Assembly: GCF_900143685.1 (NCBI RefSeq)
Contig: NZ_LT671675.1
Location: 1,853,985-1,917,984, forward strand
Length of the DNA stretch: 64,000 bases
Direction of reading: 5' to 3'
From: Parolsenella massiliensis
Lineage (GTDB): Bacteria > Actinomycetota > Coriobacteriia > Coriobacteriales > Atopobiaceae
Positions within the stretch are counted from its first letter, which is position 1; each line of letters begins with the position of its first letter. Position numbers and translations under genes: made by a program. Shown piece after piece: positions 41,861 to 54,700 of this stretch. Below the pieces are notes generated by a model. The model was not told the origin of the DNA and did not search any database. It saw nothing but the letters and a program-made list of their open reading frames with translations.

Positions 41861-42127
41861 TTAGCTGCGGTCGCGACGGCCACCACGGCTGGACACCACG
41901 GGAACGGTGTACGGCAGAAGGGCCATCTCACGGGCGCGCTTGATGGCGTTGGCGATGTCATGCTGGTGCTGCGTGCAGGCGCCAGTGACGCGACGGGGCT
42001 TGATCTTGCCACGGTCGGTCATGTACTTGCGAAGGAGCTGAGTATCCTTGTAGTCAATGAACTCAGTGTCCTCCTTGCAGAACTGGCAGAACTTGCGACG
42101 CGGCTGACGCTGGTACTCAGTAGCCAT
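41861..42127 (-). CDS. rpsR: Ribosomal protein bS18
   Basis: 88 residues. [26 protein letters not shown] and [12 protein letters not shown] are standard S18. CQFC plus a later Cys suggest the zinc-binding form rather than the Zn-independent paralogue. It binds S6 in the 30S platform. Located between ssb and rplI in the usual order. Confidence 0.96.
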   Translation of the reverse strand: MATEYQRQPRRKFCQFCKEDTEFIDYKDTQLLRKYMTDRGKIKPRRVTGACTQHQHDIANAIKRAREMALLPYTVPVVSSRGGRRDRS

Positions 42128-42249
42128 GTCTCAATACCTTTCTGTTGGCGTGCGGCCGGCTTTCGGCCGGACGCCGGTTCTCTCGGAGACGCTGCCCAAT
42201 GAAGGGCAGGCCAGCCACCGTGACCTGGGCGAGCCCAGGCGTAGGTGGC

Positions 42250-42738
42250 CTAGAACGGGATGTCCTCGTCGTAGACGTCCGCGGCAGGCGGGGTTGCGAC
42301 GGGGGCAGGGGCGGGCGCCGGCTGTGGGGCGCTCGCCTGATAGCCGGCCTGCGGTGCAGGAGCGGAGTAGCCGCCCTGCTGCTGGCCGTAGCCGCCGGAG
42401 TTGCCACCCTGACGAGAGCTCATGAACTCGATCTCGTCGATGACGACCTCAATCTTGGATCGCTTCTGACCGTCACGCTCCCAGGAGCTGTAACGCAGAC
42501 GACCCTCGATGGCGACCTTGGTTCCCTTCGAAAGGTAGCGCTGAATCGCCTCGGCACGGGTGCCGAACATCACGCAGTCGATGAAGTTGGGGTAGTCCTC
42601 CCAGTTGCCGGTCTGTGGGTTGCGACGACGGTCGTTGACCGCGACGCCAAGGTGCAACACCTGCGTGCCGCCCTGGGTAGCCCTCAGCTCGGGATCCCTG
42701 GTCAGGTTGCCCGTAATGTTCACTCGGTTGATGCTCAC
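42250..42738 (-). CDS. ssb: Single-stranded DNA-binding protein
   Basis: 162 residues from the GTG at 42738. The OB fold (about 1-110) begins SINRVNITGNLTRDPELR and has FIDCVMFGTRAEAIQRYLSKG. A Gly/Gln/Pro/Ala-rich linker and the acidic tip DEDIPF, which binds partner proteins, follow. An in-frame GTG three codons earlier gives an internal VSI duplication and a too-close Shine-Dalgarno, so the later start is preferred. Second gene after rpsF. Confidence 0.95.
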   Translation of the reverse strand: MSINRVNITGNLTRDPELRATQGGTQVLHLGVAVNDRRRNPQTGNWEDYPNFIDCVMFGTRAEAIQRYLSKGTKVAIEGRLRYSSWERDGQKRSKIEVVIDEIEFMSSRQGGNSGGYGQQQGGYSAPAPQAGYQASAPQPAPAPAPVATPPAADVYDEDIPF

Positions 42739-42834
42739 GATGCTCACTACCTTTCACTCGCGCAATGCCTGGCGCTCGAGATTCGATGCCCTGCGATTGC
42801 GCTCGGGGCCTAGCGGCCCGCTTCCATGACTGAC

Positions 42835-43128
42835 TTACTCGTGATCCGGACGGCGCACGATCATGTGGCGCTTCACGGCATCGTTGATGCGGAGAACGCG
42901 GTCGAGCTCGGCGATCTGGGTAGGATCAGCGTGGAAGTTGACGAGGGTGTAGTCACCCTCCGTGAGCTTGTCGATCTCATAGGCGAGCTTGCGCTTGCCC
43001 CAGTTGTCGACGTTGTCGACCTGGCCACCATTCTCGGTGAGAGCGACTTCGATGCGCTTCATAACGCCAGCGCGCGCCTCATCAGTGATCGTAGGATCGA
43101 CAAAAAACAGCAGTTCATAAGCCTTCAT
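42835..43128 (-). CDS. rpsF: Ribosomal protein bS6
   Basis: 97 residues. MKAYELLFFVDPTITDEAR, then GKRKLAYEIDKLTEGDYTLVNFHA are S6 motifs. It partners S18. The ATG at 43128 has a perfect GAGGAGGTGACC site. First gene of the operon, with a promoter-like TGGTATGAT about 75 nt upstream. Confidence 0.96.
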   Translation of the reverse strand: MKAYELLFFVDPTITDEARAGVMKRIEVALTENGGQVDNVDNWGKRKLAYEIDKLTEGDYTLVNFHADPTQIAELDRVLRINDAVKRHMIVRRPDHE

Positions 43129-43202
43129 GTGGTCACCTCCTCTGGGCATGTGGCCTCGGGTCGTGAAGGTTTGCGCCCGAGACAGGAAAGGTTCGGCTGC
43201 GA

Positions 43203-43211
43203 ATCATACCA
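43203..43211 (-). promoter_or_regulatory. Extended -10 promoter of rpsF
   Basis: TGGTATGAT on the minus strand is an extended -10 (TGnTATGAT), about 75 nt before rpsF. The -35 region is weak, as extended -10 promoters permit. Confidence 0.55.
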
Positions 43212-43460
43212 CGAACGGCATGGGCATGACACTTGCGAAGACCCACCTGGCGCCCCATCCTGCACAGAGCCACCACATGGGACCATCCCCACGCTGGTCC
43301 TTTCCTGGCCCAACCCTAGCGTGTGTTCCTGACAGAAATCTGGTCTCGGTCAAACGCAAATCAAACAGACGAGCTAGCAGGCGCTGGCGAAAGCCACCCT
43401 CACACGGCTCTTCTTGCATATGCGCCGCTTGCGGCCGCAGACATGCCATCTACGTCAGAT

Positions 43461-43490
43461 GGGTGCCGGCGAGCCCTGTCGCCGACACCC
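43461..43490 (-). terminator. Possible terminator of the DUF4013 gene
   Basis: GGGTGTCGGCGA/TCGCCGGCACCC arms (one bulge) lie 31 nt past the stop of the membrane protein gene. No U tract follows on the minus strand, so efficiency is uncertain. Confidence 0.4.
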
Positions 43491-43520
43491 ATCCTTCACA
43501 ACTTTGGGTTTTCCACTCCC

Positions 43521-44540
43521 CTATGCCTGGGGATTGTCCTGGCCCTCATCGGCCACATCGTCTGTTCGACGCGGCGTGAGCGGGACGATTACCTCATCAT
43601 TCTCGGCAGGTTTTGGCTGCTGCGGCTGGGGAACCGGAGCAGGGGCCGGAGCCGGCGTCGCAGCCGGAGCAGGCGCTGCGGGCGGCGCGTCAACGGGCGC
43701 AGGCGCGGGAGGAAGTGGCATCCCGGCCTCGGGCAGGGGCTCCGACGGCGCACCCCAGGAAGCCACGTTGAACTGACGCATCCACAGCCCAATGCTGTTC
43801 ACGAGAAGCAGGCTTCCCGCAACGGAGAACACGAGGCACACGTAGGAAATGAGGATCGATGCCGGAAGCACCGCCCTCAGGAGCGACCCGACGATGGCCA
43901 TGAGGTCGCTAAGGTCCGAACTGCCCGAGGCGCTCAGATACTCGACCTCATAGACCAGCCTCAGGACGTCCGGCATCACGAATGACATGAGCAGAAGGCC
44001 GCTCACCACGCAGATGCCGCCAACGATGAGCGTGGTCACGAGCGAGATGGCCACGTTCTTGAACAGACCGGAGGAATCCCGTGAGACCATCTCGAACACC
44101 CGCGTGGGCGAGAGGCCGGCAGAGATCTTCTCGTAGATGGTTGCGCGCAGGGCGGCAGCCATGACGACGAGGGACACGAGGAGCTGCGCCACCGTCATCG
44201 CAATCGAGAACAGCGAGGTCAGAAGCCGTATGCGGAGCGCCGACACGATCGTTGTCGCAAGGGAGCTCGCAACGCCCCACACGAGCATCCACACGAGGAT
44301 GACCACGAAGGCACGCCAGCCGGCAGCCAGGCAGCCGCCCAGCTTGACGCCCTTCTGCTTTGGTGCGGCATCGACATTCCAGGCGCTCAGCCTTGCCCAC
44401 TCATAGGCATAGCCAATGACGGCAAAGGGTCCCACGATGGGCACGAACATGGCGATGGCAAGCACCAGGATGGGCTTGATCCAGCCCTTGTCCCTCGTAA
44501 GCAGCGCCCAGGAGTGCGAGAAGTACTTGGTGTCCGGCAT
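43521..44540 (-). CDS. DUF4013-family membrane protein
   Basis: 339 residues. The N-terminus (about 10-60) RDKGWIKPILVLAIAMFVPIVGPFAVIGYAYEWARL matches the DUF4013 signature. About six hydrophobic segments span 25-260. The C-terminal 75 residues are Pro/Ala-rich (PAPAATPAPAPAPVPQPQQ), then an acidic end. The start at 44540 has GGGAGGACC upstream; the longer frame runs into the tRNA gene. Function unknown; neighbours (ribosomal and tRNA genes) give no hint. Confidence 0.75.
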   Translation of the reverse strand: MPDTKYFSHSWALLTRDKGWIKPILVLAIAMFVPIVGPFAVIGYAYEWARLSAWNVDAAPKQKGVKLGGCLAAGWRAFVVILVWMLVWGVASSLATTIVSALRIRLLTSLFSIAMTVAQLLVSLVVMAAALRATIYEKISAGLSPTRVFEMVSRDSSGLFKNVAISLVTTLIVGGICVVSGLLLMSFVMPDVLRLVYEVEYLSASGSSDLSDLMAIVGSLLRAVLPASILISYVCLVFSVAGSLLLVNSIGLWMRQFNVASWGAPSEPLPEAGMPLPPAPAPVDAPPAAPAPAATPAPAPAPVPQPQQPKPAENDEVIVPLTPRRTDDVADEGQDNPQA

Positions 44541-44701
44541 TGGTCCTCCCAGAGTCATCGGATACGAGATAAGTGTAGACAATCCGTCGGGGCGGCTGCA
44601 CGCATCAAGGCGGGGCAACCGCCAGTTGCCGTTCTCGCCAAAGCGCATCCACAAGTGGCAAGGCCGAGGAGCGGAGCCGCTTGGCCCGTGGCCTCGCACA
44701 T

Positions 44702-44736
44702 AAAAAGGACCCGGCTCGCATGGCGAACCGGGTCCT
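44702..44736 (-). terminator. Terminator after tRNA-Ser(CGA)
   Basis: AGGACCCGG/CCGGGTCCT arms followed on the minus strand by TTTTTATG, 8 nt past the tRNA 3' end. Confidence 0.85.
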
Positions 44737-44741
44737 GTACG

Positions 44742-44835
<94 letters not shown>

Positions 44836-44878
44836 AGAGATATGGAAGCGGCGCCGCTATGGGCGCCGCGGAAGACTC

Positions 44879-44969
44879 TGGCGGAGAGTCGGGGATTTGA
44901 ACCCCGGAGACGCTTGAGACGCCTACACGATTTCCAATCGTGCGCCTTCGACCACTCGGCCAACTCTCC
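44879..44969 (-). tRNA. tRNA-Ser (anticodon GGA)
   Basis: 91 nt with encoded CCA. It starts GGAGAGTTGGCCGAG; the anticodon loop TTGGAAA has GGA. A long variable arm and the GGGGTTCAAATCCCC T arm are present. It is 43 nt upstream of tRNA-Ser(CGA), with a GCGGCGCC/GGCGCCGC hairpin between them, so the two may be processed from one transcript. Confidence 0.95.
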
Positions 44970-45136
44970 AGTAAAGTGCGTTGACTATTCTAGCGTAAAA
45001 CTCTTGGCAAGCACAAGAGAATTTTCCAGATTCATGACAGCGCTTCTCCGCCCAAGAAAAACAACGACGAGGACGCCCGGGCACAGCATGAGGACCATAA
45101 TGCTTGGCACGCACAGGACGTATGGGAGGAGCCATC

Positions 45137-45865
45137 GTGCCAGAGATCGCGTCGTTTCTCGCCCAAGGCACCCATGCGCTGCTGCTTCCCACCTGGCTCG
45201 AGCTCACCTCGGTGGTCGTGGGGTCGCTCTCCGGCTCGCTCGTGGCAATCGACCGCAAGCTCGACCTCACGGGCTGCGTGGCCCTCTCGCTCATCTGTGG
45301 CCTGGGCGGCGGGCTCATCCGAGACGTCATCATGCAGAAGGGCGACGTCTACATGCTCAACTCCACGCCGGCGATTGTGCTGTGCATCGTCGCTGGCGTC
45401 ATCGTCTTTCACTTCCCCAAGCCGTTCTCGCGCGTGCCCAACGCCATCGAGTGGGCAGACATCATCGAGGTTGGGCTGTTCAGCGCGGCCGGCGTGAGCA
45501 AGGCCCTCGCCTACGGGCTCGGCGGCGTCCAGGCCGTCCTCATGGGTGTCATCACGGGCGTGGGCGGTGGCCTGCTTCGCGACGTGTGCCTTGGCGACGT
45601 CCCCCGGATATTCCAGACGTCCAACTTCTACGCCGTCTGCGCGCTGGGCGGCTCGCTTGCCTACTTTGCGCTCTACCGCTACGCCCACGTCATGAACCCC
45701 TGGGTTGCCATGGCGTGCGTCATCGTCACGGTGGCACTCAGGAGGGCAAGCCTGCGCTGGGGCATCGTGTCGTCTTCAAGCCGCGACCACACGGACCAAG
45801 TGCTCGCACCCGTCAAAAAGGCCGCGGCACGGGCAAAGGACCACGCGAGAAGGCTCGGCGAGTAG
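45137..45865 (+). CDS. UPF0126/TRIC-family cation channel-like membrane protein
   Basis: 242 residues and about seven membrane segments. GSLSGSLVAIDRKLDLTGCVALSLICGLGGGLIRDVIM and its second half-repeat (FSAAGVSKALAYGL, GVITGVGGGLLRDVCLGDVP) form the duplicated three-helix unit of the UPF0126/TRIC family. These are trimeric K+/cation channels. The GTG at 45137 with GGGAGGAGCC upstream is preferred to the earlier in-frame start. It faces the typA end. Physiological role in bacteria is unclear. Confidence 0.82.
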   Translation: MPEIASFLAQGTHALLLPTWLELTSVVVGSLSGSLVAIDRKLDLTGCVALSLICGLGGGLIRDVIMQKGDVYMLNSTPAIVLCIVAGVIVFHFPKPFSRVPNAIEWADIIEVGLFSAAGVSKALAYGLGGVQAVLMGVITGVGGGLLRDVCLGDVPRIFQTSNFYAVCALGGSLAYFALYRYAHVMNPWVAMACVIVTVALRRASLRWGIVSSSSRDHTDQVLAPVKKAAARAKDHARRLGE

Positions 45866-45892
45866 CCAGGACGCGGACGAGCGACCATTCCA

Positions 45893-45928
45893 CAAAAAAG
45901 GGGCGCACCGCAGACACGGCACGCCCCA
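45893..45928 (-). terminator. Terminator of typA
   Basis: GGGGCG/CGCCCC arms with internal CCG/CGG pairing are followed on the minus strand by TTTTTTG. It sits between the convergent TRIC and typA genes. Confidence 0.65.
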
Positions 45929-45951
45929 CTCGGCTTGAGTCCGAGAAAACT

Positions 45952-47790
<1,839 letters not shown>

Positions 47791-48022
47791 GTTTATCCTC
47801 AATCTCGTGCGGCGCGTCGGATTACGCGCGATATGGCATGCTTGGGCCGATTTCTCGGCCAACGGCTTAGTTTAGCGCGGTGGACGGTAGGTTGCTTTCC
47901 TCACAAGCGCATCCATCGAGGTATCACGGTTGAGGCCGGTCTCACTCGGATGGACAGGCGCCAAGCATGGCGCGAGGGCTTATGGGCTTGTCGGGACGAC
48001 CTCAATACCGCCGCGACGAGTC

Positions 48023-48475
48023 CTACAGGAGGCTCGGGGTCTCCCCTGCCGGGGCGGGATCGCTCCAGTCAAGGTCGTCGCCCGCGCCGATCCCCTCGAC
48101 AAGCGAGAAGGCGGAGTAGCCGCACTCGGCGCCACGCTCGCCAAACTCGAGGATGAGCGCATCTCGGAAGACGTCGTCCTCATCCGCAACCGCACCAAGG
48201 TACGCGATGGCGTAGCAGGCGGGCTTACCAATGACGCGAGCGTTGTCCTCGCCACGAGCGCCGTTGCGAACCCACGTGCGGGCCGCATCGAGGCACTGCT
48301 CGGCGGAATCATCGTCGAACTCGCAGGTCATACGCTGGCCCTGAGAGTCCGCGGCGGTGGCGACGACGGAGAAGTCCTCGCCGGCGGCGAGGCGGTCGAG
48401 GGCCTCGCCCATGAGGGTGCTGCCGAGCTCGTCGGTCTGAGCGGAAACGCCGCCGTTGCCGTGATTGTCCGCCAT
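48023..48475 (-). CDS. Hypothetical small acidic protein
   Basis: 150 residues. No family recognised. The sequence is acidic with short Asp/Glu runs (CEFDDDSAEQC, VADEDDVFRD) and four cysteines. There is no signal peptide or membrane segment. The ATG at 48475 has GGAGGGC upstream, and codon use is like its neighbours, so it is probably real. It lies between typA and the giant adhesin. Confidence 0.55.
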   Translation of the reverse strand: MADNHGNGGVSAQTDELGSTLMGEALDRLAAGEDFSVVATAADSQGQRMTCEFDDDSAEQCLDAARTWVRNGARGEDNARVIGKPACYAIAYLGAVADEDDVFRDALILEFGERGAECGYSAFSLVEGIGAGDDLDWSDPAPAGETPSLL

Positions 48476-48560
48476 GTATCGCCCTCCGCGTTCGCCGTGA
48501 TATCGAAAAGATGGTAACGCATCCCCGCACGAGGTTGCGCGCTCCACGCCAAAAGAGAAG

Positions 48561-48588
48561 GGAGCCGAGGCCAATTGACCTCGGCTCC
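48561..48588 (-). terminator. Second hairpin downstream of the giant adhesin
   Basis: GGAGCCGAGG/CCTCGGCTCC, a perfect 10-bp stem with an 8-nt loop followed on the minus strand by CTTCTCTTTTG. A backup to the closer terminator at 48667-48698. Confidence 0.55.
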
Positions 48589-48666
48589 CAGAGCACCGGA
48601 CGGGAATTGCGAAAGGAGAACGGGAGAAGCTCGACGAAATCGCCCGGTGGAAAGGAGCAGACCCTC

Positions 48667-48698
48667 GCCGGCGCGGCAATGGGAGGAGCCGCGCCGGC
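48667..48698 (-). terminator. Terminator of the giant adhesin gene
   Basis: GCCGGCGCGGC/GCCGCGCCGGC, a perfect 11-bp stem, 18 nt after the stop. No strong U tract on the minus strand. Confidence 0.6.
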
Positions 48699-48716
48699 TT
48701 AGGCTTTCTTAGTCCC

Positions 48717-51700
48717 CTAGTTCCTCTTACCCCTCTTGCTCACAACGAGGGCGACGGCGAGGATAGCGACGCCGAGAACCGCGCTAACCACGATGGGTGC
48801 GGACTCGATGGGGTCACCCGTCTGCGGGATGAACTTCGTGGGCGGCGTCGGGGTCGAGGGCTTCGCGGGCTCCTCGGGCTTGGTGTACGTGTTGCGGAAC
48901 ACGCATGCCTCGAGCTCCTCCTGGTTCACACTCGCGATGAGATTGCCCAGTCGATCGTCTTCGACCGTGACGGTGACCTTGCGCTCCGTCTCGTCGTATG
49001 TGACGCCCTGCTGGCCATCGTTCACCTCGGAGATGGTGAACGTGTAGGTGCCGGCTTGCGTGAAGGAGAGCTCGGAGAACGTAACCTGACCGTTCGCGTC
49101 GTTCGTCGCGGTGAGCTCGACACCGCCGCCGGAGAGCTTGAAGGTGAACTGGCCGGCCTTGAGGTCTGCGCCCTCGAGGACCTTAGCTGCGGTGAGCGCG
49201 AGCTTCGTGGACTTGGCGGTGTAGACGTTTTCGAACTCAGCCTCATCCGCATCCACGAGCTCATGAGTAACGTAGAGGGTTCCGTCCCCGTTGTCCACGA
49301 CGGTCGTCGTCACACGGTAGGCGGCATCGCTATACGTAACGCCATTCGCGGTGGTCCCGTGGCCGCGCTCGCGGATCGTGTAGTTGTGGACCCCAGGAGC
49401 GGTGTACTCAATGGGGCTCAGAGCCACATTGCCGGACGCATCGTTCGTGCCCGTGGCAACAACGCGCCCATCCTCGATAAGTTCAAACGTGAACTCGTTC
49501 TCGTCGAGGGTGCGTCCGGTCAGGGTCTTGCGGACCTTGATCTGATCGGTGACGCTCGAAGTGGTGGACGTGACGCTGTAGGAGTTCGTGAAGGTGAAGG
49601 CCGGACCGGCGAGCTCGTTGCCGTTCGCGTCGACGCGAGCGACGGTGAGCTTGCCGAGGCCATTATCCGTAACCCTGATGTACACGACGCGCGTGGACTG
49701 TGCGTCATTCGTGACGCCCTTCACAGAACCGCTCTCGGTGATGGTGTAGCGGAAGGTGCGGGAGCGCTCGCGAACGGGCCCGGCGACAGCTTCGCCATCG
49801 GTCGCGGCGGCTGCGGCGGTATCGGAGACAACGCGCATCAGCCTACGAGACCCACGCCAGGAGGCGGTAGCAACAGTGTCCGCCTCAACGTCATGGTTGG
49901 CAAGGGCCTGAGGTGCTGCCTCGGAAGCGGAGCCGGGCTCCGCAGTGGGCGCGGACTCAGACGCAGCGCCCTCAGACGGCGTGGGAGCGGCTTCCTGAGT
50001 TGCGGGAGGAGCAGTGTCAGGTTCGGAATCGACAACGGGGTTCCCGGTCTCTCCCACCGCAGGCTCGTTGGGCTGCGCGTTAGGCGTGGGCGAGGGTTCG
50101 CCCGGGGCAGCGGCGTCGCCAGCCACGGCGCCCGCACCTTCTGCCTCGCCGGCGGCGTCATTGGCCTCGCCGTTCTCGCCAAGGGCCTTCAGAAGGTCAT
50201 CGAGCTTAAATGTGATCGAGCCAAAGTCGACGTTGCCATTCGCATCGTTCGTGGTCGAGGTGCGGGTGGGCATGGGGGCACCAGCTTCGCCCTCAACGGT
50301 GAAGGTGAACTTCCCGGTGATATCGGTGCCATCAAGGCCTTCGGGCACGCTAAGCTGCTTGGAGCCCTTGAGGCTGATAGAAACGGGCTCGCCCGTCGCG
50401 TACGTGTTGAGGAACGCGAGGCCACCGTTGGGGAGGTCCGCGGTGCAAGTCAGCGTTCCGTCGCCGTTATCCACAACGGTCACGTTGAAGGAGAAGCTCG
50501 ACGCCGTGGACGTCACACCCTTGTCGCTGAGACCGTCAGCCACCTCGTAGGCAACGTACGGAATCGTCCAAGTGTTGCCCGTGCGAGTAGCGAGGCGCTC
50601 GTCAACAAGGCTGGCGAGCTTGGCGCTGTCATAGGACAGGACTCCGAAGTTCACCTGACCGGAGATGTTCGTGGCAGTGGAAACGACCTTGCTGGCGTCG
50701 TTGCCGTAAGCCAGGCGGAAGTTGAAGTCGTTATCGAACATGAGGCCGTTCGTCATGGACTTCGTGCCAACGATAGGACTGGTCTCGCCGGCGGCGGCAT
50801 AGGAGTTCACGAAGGAGACCTTCGCAGCGGCGTTCGCGTCAGAACCGGCAACGTAGGTGTACGCGTTGTCGATACCGGATGAGCTCGTGACGTGCGTCGT
50901 TACCGTGAGCCTGGCAGCAGAGGCGTCATCATCCGTGGTGATCTCGACGTTGTAGCTTGTAGCGTCGTAGGCGACGCCGCCAAGATTGTCGCCCTTCTCG
51001 GTAATGGTGTAGGAGTAGACCTTCCCTACGTCTTCCTGGGTAAACGTGACGCCCGCGGGCGAGCTCACCACAAGGGCCTCGTCCCCGTCAGGGGCTGCGG
51101 AGTTGGCGTGCTCGCCGGCAATCCCGAGCTTGTCGCCATCGCCGTTGGCGACAACGTCAAACTCAAACTCTCCCGCGCTCATGGCTCGGCCATTCATCTT
51201 CTTCGTGACGCTCAGGCCACCAGCGGCGGTGTAGTCGAGGCGAGAGCTATAGGTGTTCGTGAAGACGTTGTTCTCGTTCGTCACGACGGCGCTCATCGTT
51301 CCATTGCCCCGGTCAGCGACCGTTACGGTCACCGTCGCGACGTGGGTGTCGTCAGAGATTCCGGTGATACTGGAGGCGTTCTCGCGAACCTCGTAGACGA
51401 ACGTGCGGGCGCCATCACGCACCATGTCATAGGTGAACGGGATGGTGCCAAACGTAAAGTCTGCCGCCTCGGTGGCGTCGTGGACGGTCACGTTGGTGAC
51501 TTCCTCGCCGTTGACATCAACGGGCAGCGGAGCTCCGTCGGTCTTGGCGCTGATCGTGAAGCTGAACTCGTCTCCCTCGCGCCACTCGCGGCCCTCGAGG
51601 ACCTTGGAGAAGTGGGGGCTCACGAGCTGATCAGACGGGATGCTCGAGTCATACGTGTTGACGAACTCCCTGTCACCAGACACGCGCTCAACGGAAGCCT

Positions 51701-54700
51701 CGAGCTTGCCAGTCTCGGTGTTATCGCGGACGGTGACGCGGAGGGTAGCAACATTGTCAGAGTAGCCCATGCCACCGGCGCTTCCGCGCTCCTCGGTGAC
51801 CCTGTAGTCGTACTGGCCAGGCTGCGTATACACGATGGAGCCAAAGTCGATCATGGCCGCGCCATCGGAAACGTCATCAGGACCGAGGACGACCCTCGTG
51901 GAGGGAGCGCCGTCGTCACCCATGGGGACGGGAGCGCCGTTGACGCCCTCAAGCAGGAAGGCGAAGCTGTCGCCGTCCCGCCAGTCGCGACCCTCAAGGA
52001 CCTTCGTCAGGCCGAAGTCCGCCGTGGCGAAGCTGGCATCCTCGGCATGGTACTTGTTCTCGAACAGGACCCTACGGCTGTCGTCGCTCACAATCTGGCC
52101 GTCGATCTTCGTCGTAACCGTCAGCGTGCCGTCAAAATTGTCGGTGACGGAGATGACTACCTCGTGCGTGTGGTTGTCATAGGTAACGCCAGGGACCTTG
52201 TCCTCGTCGGCAGGGATGATCTCGGCCACGTCGAACGCGTAGGTCTTGTTGGCGTTCTCCGCGTTAAAGACCACGTCAGACAGCTTCGCCATGTCCTCAG
52301 CGATGCCGCTTGCGCGCCTCTGGGTGTTGGAGAAGCTCTTGTCGGAATCGGCGAGCAAGGCAGTTGCCTCGTCAGCCGTCGCAACAGTGGTTCCGGTCTC
52401 GGCGGTGGCATCCTTACCCGTGATGGTGAAGGAGAACACGCCCATATCCATGGAACGGCCGGTGAGGACCTTGCTCACGGTAAGCCCGGGATAGTAGGCA
52501 ACCTCGGTAGGCGTGTAGACGTTCGTGAAAGCCGCGTGATCGGTGACGGCCTTGTCCGCATCGATCGCGGAGGTCGTGTTGTCGTAGGAGACATTCCCGA
52601 GGGCGAGCTTGCCATTGTCGTCAACGATGGTGACGGTTGCGGTGGCGACATGGCGATCCCACGTGATACCAGCGCTATCCTCGGCAGGAGCGTTCTCGCG
52701 AATATTGAAGGTATACTCGCCAGGCTCGATGAAGGTCATCTCGCCGGACTTGAAGTTGACCACGTTACCGTTGCTCTCACGCTCGAGAGACATGTCAGAG
52801 ATGACGCCATTCTCGGGGCCAGAGACGAGGTTCAGGGAGAAGTTAAAGTCGTCCGTATCGAGCATGTCGCGGCCAACAAGGTGCTTCTCGCCCGTGATGG
52901 CACCGGACTCAGTGAACGCCTCGGGCGCATAGGAGTTCTCGAACGCAGCCTCCCCGCGGCTCTCACTCTCGCCTTCGCGGGCATACGTGGCGGAAACCAT
53001 GACGAGGTTCTCGCCGTTGACGGTCTCGTGGGTCACGGTCACGGTCGCGATCCAGACCGTGGTGTCATACGTCATGCCGGGGCGAGGGTCGACAGGGACC
53101 TTCTCGGAAATCTTGTACTGGTAGGTCTTGCCCACGTCCTCGCCCGTGAAGGTGATTCCCTCGAAGACCACGACGCCATGGGCGTTGTTGTTGCCAACAA
53201 GCTCGGTCGCGTCGGCAGGCATGGGAGCGTCGCCCACAGGCGTCAGCGAGAACTCGAACATTCCGGACTGGAGGGACAGCGCGCCGGATGCGTCGTTCAG
53301 TGTCTTCGTGGCGATGGGCGCCCATTCCTGCGAGGCGGCGTCGAAGATGTTCGTGAACCTCGCGACGTTCGTCGTGGCGGCGTCGGGAGAGACGTCGGCA
53401 CCGAGGTCGTCGTGTACGCGTGTAATCTCGGCAGAGGCGTCGAGCGTTCCGTCGTGGTTGTCCTCGACCGTGACGGTTACGGTGAAGAGGGCGAGCGAGG
53501 TCGACACACCGGGCGTCGCCGCTTCCTCGGCGGGCTCGTAAATCTGATAGGTGTAGGTGCTAGGTGCATCGTAGGCGATGTCACCAAAGTTGAAGGCGAC
53601 GGGCGTGCCGGAGCTTGTGCCTTCGGGACTCGTCACGACCACCCTGGAGATGTCTCCCTCGGCACCTTCCGGCATGGGCGCACCGTCGAGACCCTGAAGA
53701 ATGAAGGTGAAGCTATCGCCCGCAAGCCAGGCGCGACCGTTGAGAATCTTCTCGCCGACGAGGTTCTCTCCACCGGAGAGCGTTCCCGTAGCGGAATAGG
53801 TGTTCGTGAATTCCGCCTTAGTCTCGAGCCCAGCCTCGACCACGCCTTCTTGCGTTGTGGAGGGCGAAGTCTCGAAGCCACTCGCGGCTTCCTCGGTCAC
53901 GGTGTAGGCAGTTCCCCGAGCAAGGCCATACACGTAGAGAGTCTCTCCGTGCTTGAGCGTGTGCGTGGCGTTGCCGGCGGCATCAAACCTGAGATCCCAG
54001 GACTCGTCACCGTGGACCGTCCCGTCCTCACCCCTGACGGTTGCCTTGAATGTCTTGCCGGCAGCATCGGGAATCGAGATGTTGAACATGAAGTCGAGGT
54101 CGTTGTAGTAGCCCTCGTCAAAGCCAGCAGGAACAGCGACCGTCTTGGAAATTGCAAGCGTTCCAGGCTGCTCAAGCGAGATGCGGCCATTGTTGCCAAG
54201 GGCGACGTTGACCGTCGTGCCATTCCAGTGAGGGTTGATGATGGTGGAGGCAGTTGCCGTTGCGTTGTTATCCTTATCGGTACGAAGCTCGTTGATGTAG
54301 GTGAGGCGGCGCGAACCCTTCTTCAGGATGAGATATCCGGATTCATCAGTGGCGATTGCACCCGTAACACCCTCGGCAACGCTGCCGGGGAAGGAGACCA
54401 CGCTCGAAGCCCTGGTCGCCTTTCCATCAGCAATGTCATACCAAGAACTCTCGTAGTAATACGTCACGGAACCGTTCAGCGGACCACGAGCGCGCTGAGT
54501 GCACTCGGCGTCGAGATAGAGCTGAGCGTCTTCGGTGATGTAGTAGTACCTGTTACCCGTCGCGGGAGTGAACGCGGACATCGTGTCGCCGTCCGCCCCA
54601 CCGGAGTACGCGTTCGCGAGGAAGTAAACCTTCCCCTCCGCATCCGTGTGGTTGGCAATGTAGTCCGCCATGGCCTCGTCAGGATTCGCGAGAAGGTCAA

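Larger units (their letters stand above)
43129..43520. other. Intergenic region with rpsF promoter and a hairpin
   Basis: It contains the extended -10 promoter at 43203-43211 and, nearer the DUF4013 gene, the hairpin GGGTGCCGGCGA/TCGCCGACACCC at 43461-43490, without a U tract. No credible gene. Confidence 0.5.
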
